Below, piece by piece: positions 8,140 through 15,877 of a DNA stretch of 64,000 nucleotides. The first letter of the stretch is position 1. The number at the start of each line of letters is the position of its first letter. The DNA is taken from NCBI RefSeq assembly GCF_003967595.1, contig NZ_BIFW01000002.1, forward strand, positions 346,528 through 410,527. The letters are read 5' to 3'. Made by a program: the position numbers and the translations under genes. Source of the DNA: Companilactobacillus musae. Its GTDB lineage: Bacteria; Bacillota; Bacilli; Lactobacillales; Lactobacillaceae. Below the pieces are notes generated by a model that was not told the origin of the DNA, ran no database searches, and saw only the letters and a list, made by a program, of their open reading frames with translations.

Positions 8140-10068
8140 ATGAATAACTATCTTATTTCTAAAAAGACAGCAATTTTTATCTTACCCATATTTATCTTTT
8201 CAATTTTATGCATTGCAGGTAATCAAACTGAGATTATTTTGGCGGACGCAGGTACTGAAACGAATCCTGGTAATATTTACTTCAAGAAACCTTCGCTTCA
8301 TCCTGTCCGTTTCGGAGTTTGGGTTACTGGAGGCTTCAATGTTAATTTAAATTCCGATTACTACGTCAAAGTTGGTGATCCATTGAAATTAGAAACCCAT
8401 TCGGTTAGATCCCAAGTAAGTACCTTTGAACATCCTTTTGAACCCCTTGAACACTCATGGTTTGAAAAGAAGCCTAATAAGAATTGGTCACTGATCAAAG
8501 GAGCAACTAACCCATCCTTAAATATCGACACTAGCAAGGTCGGAACAAGCTACTATCAGATTCACGATTTATACAGCGGTATTTTTAGCGATGATAGTTT
8601 TTTCTCTAATTCTGCCGCCGTCCATGTAATTCCTAATGACATTCCAGCTAAATCAATCAAAATAAATGTCGACAATGATTATATTTATAATTCCGATAAT
8701 AATTTCGACAAGATGACGGCTTATGCCCATGCCGAATTAACACCCTCAGATGCCACTGAAAAAGTTATTTGGTCTATCAGTAACACAAATTTAGCGACTA
8801 TTGATCAAGATGGAAAAATCACTTCCGTATCCGGAAAAGAAGGTAGTTTTTTTATCAAGGCAACTATTACTAACAAAGATGGTTCCGTATTCAGCGACAC
8901 CAAATTAATGAATGTTGGTGGTGGACTCTACGATCAAAAAGCCCGAGCTGGCGAAAATGCCACTTTTACCATTCAAGGATTTGATGACGCAATTAGAGAC
9001 AATACCGATCATTTAACCGTTGAATGGCACAAAAAAGATCCACAGGGTCACGATACTAAATTGATGACCCCAGTAGATCCATTTATTTACATAACCGGTC
9101 CCGTTTCTGAAAAAGATAACGGCGATGAATATTATGCAATTATAAAATTACGAGATAAAACTCTCAAAACTAGTGTTGGAAAATTATCCGTATTACCAAC
9201 ACTAGATCCAAATGTAGTATTAAATGGTAAACTTCAAAATATATCTTTTAATGATGGACAAGATTCTAGTACTGCTTTATTCAATGTCGTTAACGGGGAT
9301 ACTATCAACTATGTAATGAACTTGAACAACAATGGACAGCGAGATTTATTTAATAATAAATTATCTTTTTACCTAAGCTTAAAAACTGAGGTAATGAAAA
9401 TCATTATTGACGGCAAACAATTGGACGAACACGAGTATAAAATTAATTCTAATATCGACAATAACAACCAATTGATTGAAATACCTGTCGGTAATTTAAA
9501 AATTGGCAAACAAAAAAATGTCCAAATAGAAACTTTGACTCATGGAATAAATAATCAATTAGATTTTCACTCTACCCCTTCTTTTACGGGTACAGATTCT
9601 GACGGTCATCTTTATCAAAGTATCGGCAATCCACTAGAATTGCATTACGTCTCCAACAAGATCACCCCTCATTTCAAAGATATTCAATTTGAGTCTATTT
9701 ATTCTTTTGAAAAAGATGTTCTTAAATTCCGGACTAATGATACCAATTCGCCCAATGAAATCGTCCATATTGATGATCAACGACGTAAAAAGAATCCTAT
9801 TCGAATATTTTTAAAACAGCCAGGATCACTCTCAAATTCCAAGAATGGCAGTCTTCTTGTGGCTACTTTACAGTTCTACAAGTTAGATAAATTGCTCCCC
9901 CAAAATATCAATAATAAAATTCTGATCGAATATTCCCAAAAGAATCAAACTCTAAAATCTATTCATTGGAATAAAGATGAGGGTTTACTGCTTCATGTTG
10001 ATGATACTAATTTTATCGCCGGTCAATATAATGCAAATCTCAGTTGGATCATCGAAGATGCCCCATAG
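8140..10068 (+). CDS. Secreted surface protein with Ig-like and WxL-like C-terminal region
   Basis: 642 residues with a Sec signal peptide (hydrophobic run at about 9-30, likely cleavage near ILADAG). Residues about 170-265 look like a bacterial Ig-like (Big_2) domain: AELTPSDATEKVIWSISN followed by an ATIDQDGKITSVSG turn. The C-terminus ends GQYNANLSWIIEDAP, close to the GxYxxxLTWTLxDAP end of WxL wall-binding domains, and a D-x-x-R element precedes it by about 95 residues, but the first W-x-L is missing. No LPxTG anchor. Probably bound non-covalently to the cell wall. A ribosome site AGGAAG precedes the ATG. Confidence 0.7.
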   Translation: MNNYLISKKTAIFILPIFIFSILCIAGNQTEIILADAGTETNPGNIYFKKPSLHPVRFGVWVTGGFNVNLNSDYYVKVGDPLKLETHSVRSQVSTFEHPFEPLEHSWFEKKPNKNWSLIKGATNPSLNIDTSKVGTSYYQIHDLYSGIFSDDSFFSNSAAVHVIPNDIPAKSIKINVDNDYIYNSDNNFDKMTAYAHAELTPSDATEKVIWSISNTNLATIDQDGKITSVSGKEGSFFIKATITNKDGSVFSDTKLMNVGGGLYDQKARAGENATFTIQGFDDAIRDNTDHLTVEWHKKDPQGHDTKLMTPVDPFIYITGPVSEKDNGDEYYAIIKLRDKTLKTSVGKLSVLPTLDPNVVLNGKLQNISFNDGQDSSTALFNVVNGDTINYVMNLNNNGQRDLFNNKLSFYLSLKTEVMKIIIDGKQLDEHEYKINSNIDNNNQLIEIPVGNLKIGKQKNVQIETLTHGINNQLDFHSTPSFTGTDSDGHLYQSIGNPLELHYVSNKITPHFKDIQFESIYSFEKDVLKFRTNDTNSPNEIVHIDDQRRKKNPIRIFLKQPGSLSNSKNGSLLVATLQFYKLDKLLPQNINNKILIEYSQKNQTLKSIHWNKDEGLLLHVDDTNFIAGQYNANLSWIIEDAP

Positions 10069-10274
10069 ACCAATTATACATAGAGTATGATACGTAAGCC
10101 TTTTGTTGGATAACCAATCAAAGTGTTTATACTTATAAATAAGAAGAATAGAAATGAAGTAAAGGGTTGTTCCTATTCTTCGAAGTCTCACGAAAGTGAG
10201 CTTGCATCTACCAAAATGTCACCGATTTAAAAAGATCGTAATTGCGGTAGTTGTAATGAATGGGATTAGTTCTA

Positions 10275-10413
10275 AAAATTTGGGTTGAATCGAGATGAGG
10301 CAAAATCAAAGTTAAATTAAGATTTTGCAATATCAATCAATGTTAATTCTTAAACATCGTATTTGGAGTAAGCTTCTGCTCCCTTTAAAAATCAGTAAGC
10401 TATTAGATTTCAT
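10275..10413 (-). pseudogene. Possible relic of a small coding gene
   Basis: The gene-free stretch 10069-10501 holds a CGGAGG ribosome site and an ATG at 10413 (minus). The opening frame reads MKSNSLLIFKG; shifted by one base, the frame continues in protein-like fashion (KGAEAYSKYDV, ELTLIDIAKS, FNFDFASSRFNPNF) but is broken by TAA stops. A decayed gene fits better than chance, though the evidence is only compositional. No family recognised. The rest of the interval holds nothing I can name apart from the terminator at 10448. Confidence 0.3.
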
Positions 10414-10447
10414 AATGAATCCTCCGAAAACACAAATTAGTCTAGAC

Positions 10448-10494
10448 AAAAAGACCCCGGGATAGTTCAGCTAGTTCTGAACCCCGAGGCCATT
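10448..10494 (-). terminator. Intrinsic terminator after the glycerophosphodiesterase gene
   Basis: On the minus strand CGGGGTTCAG pairs with CTGAAC...CCCGG around a short loop and is followed by TTTTT. Confidence 0.8.
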
Positions 10495-10501
10495 TTTGTT
10501 G

Positions 10502-11245
10502 TTATTTTTCTAAAAAGCTCATTCTATCAGCAATATTAGTGATAATTCCATCAACGCCCCACTTCAATAATTCTTGAGCTCGATTGATATCATCAACTGT
10601 CCAAACATTGATTTCATAACCATAATCTTTCATTTGCTTTACTTTATTTTCAGTCAGACCTGAACTATCAGGATGAACGATTTTAGCATGACAAGCTTGC
10701 ATAACAAGATTCCAGTCATCCCCTAATGTTGCGCGACTGAACAATACGGCATATTTCAAATCAGGTTTTAACTTATACATTTTTTCTAACATAATCGGAT
10801 TAAAACTAGAAATAATCAATTCAACATGATCATCTAGTCTATCCAAAGCCTTAGCAAATTCTGCAACTAAACGATCTGCCAAATAGTTAGCATTGTCCCC
10901 AACAACACCTTTAAGTTCAATATTGGCATTAATTTTGTGGATATTAAGAAAGTCAATCAACTGATCCAATGTTGGTACTTTTTCACCACGGAATTTCTCT
11001 GCAAACCAATAGCCGGCGTCAGCATTTTCCACATCAGAGCTATTAATTGTTTCGATCGAACCAGATTGATTAGTCGTACGGTCTAATTTATCATCATGAA
11101 TCACAAAAACCTTTTCGTCTTTAGTGATACTTAGATCAGTTTCAATCCATTTAACATCATGATTAACAACGACATTAAAAGCTGCCATTGTATTTTCCGG
11201 TGCCAATGTTGGTATTCCTCTATGAGCAATAATTTTTTTATCCAT
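10502..11245 (-). CDS. Glycerophosphodiester phosphodiesterase (GDPD family)
   Basis: A 247-residue cytoplasmic enzyme that splits glycerophosphodiesters into sn-glycerol-3-phosphate and an alcohol. Family signatures are clear: IAHRGIPTLAPENTMAAF at the N-terminus (His8, Arg9, Glu17), ETDLSITKDEKVFVIHDD with metal-binding Glu/Asp and the second His, and ELKG around residue 110. No signal peptide, so it acts on imported or internally released phospholipid headgroups. GGAGG lies 7 bases before the ATG. It lies downstream of nagA1 but a terminator separates them. Confidence 0.9.
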   Translation of the reverse strand: MDKKIIAHRGIPTLAPENTMAAFNVVVNHDVKWIETDLSITKDEKVFVIHDDKLDRTTNQSGSIETINSSDVENADAGYWFAEKFRGEKVPTLDQLIDFLNIHKINANIELKGVVGDNANYLADRLVAEFAKALDRLDDHVELIISSFNPIMLEKMYKLKPDLKYAVLFSRATLGDDWNLVMQACHAKIVHPDSSGLTENKVKQMKDYGYEINVWTVDDINRAQELLKWGVDGIITNIADRMSFLEK

Positions 11246-11289
11246 CGTAATCCTCCAATAGTAAGAGTATACATCATTCTACAAGTAAC

Positions 11290-11321
11290 AAAAAAACCGA
11301 GAATACAAAATGTAATCTCGA
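11290..11321 (-). terminator. Intrinsic terminator after nagA1
   Basis: On the minus strand CGAGATTAC pairs with GTATTCTCG and a run of seven T follows; it lies between nagA1 and the GDPD gene. Confidence 0.75.
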
Positions 11322-11365
11322 TTTTATCACGTTTTCAACGTTTTATTATCGGTTCATGTTATTAA

Positions 11366-12526
11366 TTAAGCTTGGTAGCGTGAAACACCATCAAGATATG
11401 TTTCTGACAATGTCATATCGTCATCCAAAACGATAAAGTCAGCATCACGACCGTCAGCAATAATACCACACTTGTCTGCAACTTTTGAACTCTTAGCAGC
11501 TGTGTAACTTGCCATTTCAACAGCTTCTTCATCAGTAGCAATGTTCCAGTCAACAACATTCTTGATAGCTTCGTTAAGCATAAGAATTGAACCAGCAAGG
11601 TTATGTGTTTCATCCTTTAATCTAGCTGTTCCATCAGCAACTACAACAGGCAATTCACCAAGTACGTAGTCACCGTCTGGCATCAATCCAGCACGCATAC
11701 AATCAGTAATTAAGGCAACATGTTCTGCACCCTTCTTTTCAACAACGATTCTTGCTGCAAATGGGTTAACATGATGACCATCACAGATCAACTCATCATC
11801 AACCAAGTGCATTGAAAGAGCAGCACCAACCATACCTGGTAGACGGTGATTTAGGCCACTCATACCATTGTATGTGTGTGTAAATCCAGTAGCACCAGCT
11901 TCAACACAGGCCTTAGCTTGTTCGAAGGTAGCATCACTGTGTCCAAGGTATACGGCAACATCATCTGAAGCAACAGCCTTAGTAAATTCAACTGAACCTT
12001 TTCTTTCAGGAGCAATAGAAATTTTCTTGATCATACCATGAGCAGCTTCTTGCCAGTCTTCAAACTCTTCAGCATCTGGATCTCTAAAGTACTTAGGATT
12101 TTGAGCACCTTTGTGTTTTTCTGTATAGAAAGGTCCTTCAAAATGAATACCTTGAATCTTAGCACCAGTAGCCTTCTTGTAATTATCACCAATTGTTTGG
12201 CAAATATGCTTTAGTTGGTCATGTGAAGCAGTCAAAGTTGTTGGCAACCATGATGTAACACCAGCCTTTAATAGACCTTCTGACATTTCATTTAATTTAT
12301 CGAAATCATCATCCATAACATCATGACCCACAAGACCATGAATATGTGTATCAACAAGACCTGGAGCAATGAATTTGTCTGAATAATCAACAATCTTACC
12401 AGCTGGTTTTTCTTCGTCAGCATGATAGAATTTACCGAACTTACCATCATCAGTAACTTCTAGGTAGCCACCGTTTTCAGTAGTATTTTTCAAAAAGAAT
12501 TTTTTAGCTTGAATGTAATATGACAT
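11366..12526 (-). CDS. nagA: N-acetylglucosamine-6-phosphate deacetylase (copy 1)
   Basis: A 386-residue amidohydrolase that turns GlcNAc-6-P into GlcN-6-P and acetate in the cytoplasm. Metal and substrate motifs: HIHG near residue 62, GHSDAT, THTYNGMSGLNHRLPG, DGHHV, and the catalytic Asp in LITDCMRAG. GGAGA precedes the ATG. A second, nearly identical copy lies 650 bases upstream at 13175-14335. This copy has its own promoter carrying a GntR (NagR-type) operator and a near-cre, so it is probably induced by amino sugars and repressed by glucose. Confidence 0.93.
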   Translation of the reverse strand: MSYYIQAKKFFLKNTTENGGYLEVTDDGKFGKFYHADEEKPAGKIVDYSDKFIAPGLVDTHIHGLVGHDVMDDDFDKLNEMSEGLLKAGVTSWLPTTLTASHDQLKHICQTIGDNYKKATGAKIQGIHFEGPFYTEKHKGAQNPKYFRDPDAEEFEDWQEAAHGMIKKISIAPERKGSVEFTKAVASDDVAVYLGHSDATFEQAKACVEAGATGFTHTYNGMSGLNHRLPGMVGAALSMHLVDDELICDGHHVNPFAARIVVEKKGAEHVALITDCMRAGLMPDGDYVLGELPVVVADGTARLKDETHNLAGSILMLNEAIKNVVDWNIATDEEAVEMASYTAAKSSKVADKCGIIADGRDADFIVLDDDMTLSETYLDGVSRYQA

Positions 12527-12545
12527 TGTCTAGTCTCCTTACTAA

Positions 12546-12590
12546 TTTTAACGGTTTCATTATACCATTCTTTATCGGTCTATACCACGT
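12546..12590 (-). promoter_or_regulatory. nagA1 promoter with dre-type GntR operator and cre-like site
   Basis: On the minus strand ACGTGGTATAGACCGAT (12574-12590) resembles the dre box of NagR/YvoA-type GntR repressors (ATTGGTATAGACCANT). It overlaps the -35 position of a TATAAT -10 box at 12559-12564. TGAAACCGTTAAAA (12546-12559) differs from the cre consensus at one defined base. The GntR gene at 20618 is the likely regulator. Confidence 0.65.
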
Positions 12591-12610
12591 AGACAATTAA
12601 ATTAATTCAA

Positions 12611-12898
12611 TTACATTCCAATACCGGGAAATAGTTTATACCCCACGTCTTTGTAAGAAGCCAACTTGTGCCAAAGTTTTCTCTCAATATCATTCAACTC
12701 AATTCCTTCGGAAGTTCTTAACATAGACGACTTGGTTAAAAAGTATGAAAAACCACCGATAAAGTCGACTGCTTCACTTTTTTGTAGTTCTACCATAGTT
12801 TTTTTTACATAATGGGTTGTTTCTGTATTAGGGTGATACTTGTCAAGCGCTGTACTTAATTCTTTCATTGCCTCGATAACGTCTGCTTTTTGTGCCAT
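12611..12898 (-). CDS. Small cytoplasmic protein, possibly bacteriocin-immunity-like
   Basis: 95 residues, predicted all-helical, soluble, no signal peptide. Length, helical content and the C-terminal LNDIERKLWHKLA segment are reminiscent of the EntA/PedB-type immunity proteins, but no decisive motif is present and no bacteriocin gene lies nearby, so the role stays open. A GGTGA ribosome site precedes the ATG. The promoter has a TATACT -10 box and a perfect cre in the -35 region, so expression should be strongly glucose-repressed. Confidence 0.6.
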   Translation of the reverse strand: MAQKADVIEAMKELSTALDKYHPNTETTHYVKKTMVELQKSEAVDFIGGFSYFLTKSSMLRTSEGIELNDIERKLWHKLASYKDVGYKLFPGIGM

Positions 12899-12938
12899 TC
12901 TTAATTCACCATCTCTATATTATTTTTTATATAGTTTA

Positions 12939-12974
12939 AGTATAGCTTTAAAACCACGGCTGTAATCGGTTACA
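12939..12974 (-). promoter_or_regulatory. Promoter with a perfect cre box
   Basis: TGTAATCGGTTACA (12961-12974) matches the CcpA consensus at every defined position on both strands. It covers the -35 region of a promoter whose -10 is TATACT (12939-12944, minus strand), 63 bases before the 95-residue gene. Confidence 0.75.
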
Positions 12975-13023
12975 TCTCGAACAGCGTGGTATTTGATCCT
13001 GAACCAGATACACGAAAAAAAGC

Positions 13024-13067
13024 AAAAGACCAGTAACTCTAAATTAAGTAGAGTTACTGGTCTTTTC
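13024..13067. terminator. Bidirectional intrinsic terminator downstream of nagA2
   Basis: AAAAGACCAGTAACTCTA is perfectly complementary to the arm ending at 13066, with a short AT loop and U-tracts possible on both strands. Confidence 0.85.
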
Positions 13068-13090
13068 TAATTTTCTTTCAAAACCCTTTA

Positions 13091-13168
13091 TATATTATGC
13101 AGTGGCTCTGAAACGAGCTACTCAAGGGCAACTTCTTCCGGTTAGCTGGCGCCCTTTGTTCCGCTCTC
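13091..13168 (-). repeat. Short intergenic repeat, family 2 (copy 1)
   Basis: Read on the minus strand it starts AGAGAGCGGAACAA and contains AGCTAACCGGAAGAAGTTG. Both blocks recur, in the same order, in the fragment at the right edge of the window (63896-64000). It lies just after nagA2. No coding capacity seen. Confidence 0.4.
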
Positions 13169-13174
13169 TTTTCT

Positions 13175-14335
13175 CTATGCTTGGTAACGTGAAACACCAT
13201 CAAGATATGTTTCTGACAATGTCATATCATCATCAAGAACGATAAAGTCAGCATCACGACCACTGGCGATGATACCACATTTATCAAGAACCTTTGAACT
13301 CTTAGCAGCTGTATAACTTGCCATTTCAACGGCTTGTTCATCAGTAGCAATGTTCCAGTCAACAACGTTCTTAATAGCTTCATTTAGCATCAAGATTGAA
13401 CCAGCCAAACTGTGTGGAGCTGCCTTTAATTTAGCAGTTCCATTAGCAACTACGACTGGTAATTCACCAAGTACATAGTCACCATCTGGCATCAATCCAG
13501 CACGCATACAGTCAGTAATCAAAGCAACATGTTCTGGAGTTTTCTTTTCGATAACGATTCTAGCAGCATATGGATTAACGTGGTGACCATCACAAATCAA
13601 CTCGTCATCAACCAAGTGCATCGAAAGAGCAGCGCCGACCATACCAGGCAATCTGTGGTTCAAGCCACTCATACCGTTATATGTATGTGTAAATCCAGTA
13701 GCACCAGCTTCAACACAGGCCTTAGCTTGTTCAAAAGTAGCGTCACTGTGTCCAAGATATACCGCAACTTTATCAGATGCCACAGCTTTAGTAAATTCAA
13801 CTGAACCCTTTCTTTCAGGAGCAATAGAAATCTTTCTAATCATGCCATGAGCAGCATCTTGCCAGTCTTTAAATTCTTCAACATCAGGATCTCTGAAGTA
13901 CTTAGGATTTTGAGCACCCTTGTGTTTTTCAGTATAGAAAGGTCCTTCAAAGTGAATACCTTGAACCTTAGCACCAGTAATCTTCTTGTAGTTATCACCA
14001 ATCGTGTGACAAATACTCAATAATTGATCATGAGAAGCTGTCAAAGTTGTTGGTAACCATGAAGTTACACCCGCTTTAAGCAATCCTTCTGACATTTCAT
14101 TCAATTTATCAAAGTCATCATCCATAACATCGTGACCAACAAGACCATGGATATGTGTATCTACAAGACCTGGAGCGATAAACTTATCAGAATAATCAAC
14201 AATCTTACCAGCTGGTTTTTCTTCATCAGCATGATAGAATTTTCCAAATTTACCATCATCAGTAACTTCTAGATAGCCACCATTTTCAGTAGTATTTTTT
14301 AAAAAGAATTTTTTAGCATGAATATAATATGACAT
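13175..14335 (-). CDS. nagA: N-acetylglucosamine-6-phosphate deacetylase (copy 2), possibly GalNAc-6-P specific
   Basis: 386 residues, the same length as copy 1 and near-identical along its full length, with all metal and catalytic motifs kept (HIHG, GHSDAT, DGHHV, ITDCMRAG). Differences are scattered (for example LKAAPHSLAG in place of LKDETHNLAG). It lies next to agaS and the second PTS operon, the place held by the deacetylase gnbF in the L. casei gnb cluster, so a role on GalNAc-6-P is plausible but inferred. It has its own promoter (TTGGTA, 14410-14415; TATAGT, 14388-14393; 16-base spacing on the minus strand) and a GGAG ribosome site. Confidence 0.9.
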   Translation of the reverse strand: MSYYIHAKKFFLKNTTENGGYLEVTDDGKFGKFYHADEEKPAGKIVDYSDKFIAPGLVDTHIHGLVGHDVMDDDFDKLNEMSEGLLKAGVTSWLPTTLTASHDQLLSICHTIGDNYKKITGAKVQGIHFEGPFYTEKHKGAQNPKYFRDPDVEEFKDWQDAAHGMIRKISIAPERKGSVEFTKAVASDKVAVYLGHSDATFEQAKACVEAGATGFTHTYNGMSGLNHRLPGMVGAALSMHLVDDELICDGHHVNPYAARIVIEKKTPEHVALITDCMRAGLMPDGDYVLGELPVVVANGTAKLKAAPHSLAGSILMLNEAIKNVVDWNIATDEQAVEMASYTAAKSSKVLDKCGIIASGRDADFIVLDDDMTLSETYLDGVSRYQA

Positions 14336-14443
14336 TATTGCTCTCCTTTGATTTTAAAATAGATGTCTTTATCTACCATCGTCCATAACTATATTACTAC
14401 TCCATCACTTACCAATATTAATTTAGTATTGAAGCAAAGAAAC

Positions 14444-14613
14444 ATTAGCCTGGAGTAAAAGCGTTGATGGGCTCAGTGGTGAAATTTTCCTTAGTCAGCG
14501 ATTTATGCTGGCTTAGGAAAAGGTCAGTATTTGAGATAATTGCGTACTTCAATTAGCTCAAATCTGTGTCCACCACGTTCCAGCCCAATCAACGCTTTTA
14601 CGGAAGGCGGCAA
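14444..14613 (+). repeat. Structured intergenic repeat, copy R1
   Basis: About 170 bp between agaS and nagA2. The outer arms TAAAAGCGTTGATGGGCT and AGCCCAATCAACGCTTTTA pair, then CAGTGGTG with CACCACG, then two inner hairpins (TTTTCC...GGAAAA and TTTGAG...CTCAAA). The same fold with different but compensating bases is seen at 27098, 37447, 53135 and 57914. It fills the 342-base gap without genes. Confidence 0.75.
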
Positions 14614-14677
14614 GCATAAAATACTTCCAAATAAAAAGCTGAAACAAATTAATGTTTCAACCTTTTAATTTCATGAT

Positions 14678-15850
14678 TTATTCGTAATCGTGAATTGTTA
14701 CACCTTTAACAACTCGGTTAACTGTACCGCTTGCTGATGGTGTATCAGGTGTGTTGTTAACTTTAATTGAATTCATCAAAGCAAATGTTTGTGCAAATAC
14801 TACGTCTGGCAATGCTTGGTAGATTTCTGGAAGATCTTTGTCTCCAGCTTTAATGAAGAAATTGTGGCCTGAGAAATCATTGTCATCTGATGTACCAACA
14901 CCAACGACATCTTTACAAATTTCATCATCTTTAATTTCTTCCAAAATATCTACATCATATTGACGTGTGTACTTATCATTGCTCATGAAGTCAAAGACAA
15001 TTGTCTTGCCGTTAACATATGACTTAGGACCATGACGGAAGCCCATTGACGAATCAAAGATTGTTGTCAAAGCTCCAGCTGTTAATTCTAGAACTTTCAA
15101 TTGAGCTTCACGAGTTAAGCCTGATAGTGAACCACTGCCTAAATATGTAATACGATCGTAGTCTAAGTCAGCATATGCTTGAATTTCATCTTCACGACTG
15201 ATGACCTCGCGACCCATTTTAATCATAGTATCAACCCAAGCAGCTTTTTTATCTTCAGCATTTGTATCAAAAATCAAAGCCGCTGTTAAGGTCATGCAAG
15301 AGAAGCTTCCGGTCATGGCGAATCCCTTATCGTTTGAAAGTGCTGGTTGAAGAAGTAATAAATTAGCATCTTCATTTTCAGCCTTTTTAGCTAGATGACC
15401 TTCAGGAGCACAAGTGATTGTGATTTGATATAAATTCTTAACGATTTTTTCTGCCAAATCTACAGTAGCAACACTTTCAGGACTGTTACCACTTCTAGCG
15501 AATGATACTAAAATTGTTGGATCTTCACTTCTTAGATTATCTAATGGAGCAGAAACAATATCAGTTGTAGGAATACTTTCAAAAACAAAGTGTGATGTAT
15601 CGCCAACTCGATTTAAATATGGTCTAAGCGTATCTCCTACATATGCTGAAGTACCAGCACCAGTAAAGATAACTCTGATCTTTTGGTTTGGATATGTCGA
15701 AGTTACTTTATCAAGAAAGTTATCAATCTCTGATTTTTTATTAGTGTAGTTTTGAAATGCCTCTTGCCATAGATCTGGTTGTTGTTGAATTTCACGGGTT
15801 GTAATTTTAGCACCCATTTTTTCTAGTTCTTGGTCTGTTTTAGTAAACAT
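14678..15850 (-). CDS. agaS: SIS-domain sugar isomerase/deaminase, AgaS family
   Basis: 390 residues with two SIS domains: FTGAGTSAYVGDTL (about 61-74) and VSFARSGNSPESVA in the first, and LGSGSLSGLTREAQLKVLEL in the second. AgaS-type enzymes convert galactosamine-6-phosphate to tagatose-6-phosphate plus ammonia. It follows the GH42-like gene in the GntR-PTS operon, as gnbE does in the L. casei gnb operon. This supports GalNAc or galacto-N-biose derived sugar as substrate. Function in galactosamine metabolism is inferred from family and context. Confidence 0.85.
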   Translation of the reverse strand: MFTKTDQELEKMGAKITTREIQQQPDLWQEAFQNYTNKKSEIDNFLDKVTSTYPNQKIRVIFTGAGTSAYVGDTLRPYLNRVGDTSHFVFESIPTTDIVSAPLDNLRSEDPTILVSFARSGNSPESVATVDLAEKIVKNLYQITITCAPEGHLAKKAENEDANLLLLQPALSNDKGFAMTGSFSCMTLTAALIFDTNAEDKKAAWVDTMIKMGREVISREDEIQAYADLDYDRITYLGSGSLSGLTREAQLKVLELTAGALTTIFDSSMGFRHGPKSYVNGKTIVFDFMSNDKYTRQYDVDILEEIKDDEICKDVVGVGTSDDNDFSGHNFFIKAGDKDLPEIYQALPDVVFAQTFALMNSIKVNNTPDTPSASGTVNRVVKGVTIHDYE

Positions 15851-15877
15851 GATATTGAATCCCTTCTCTATTTATTT

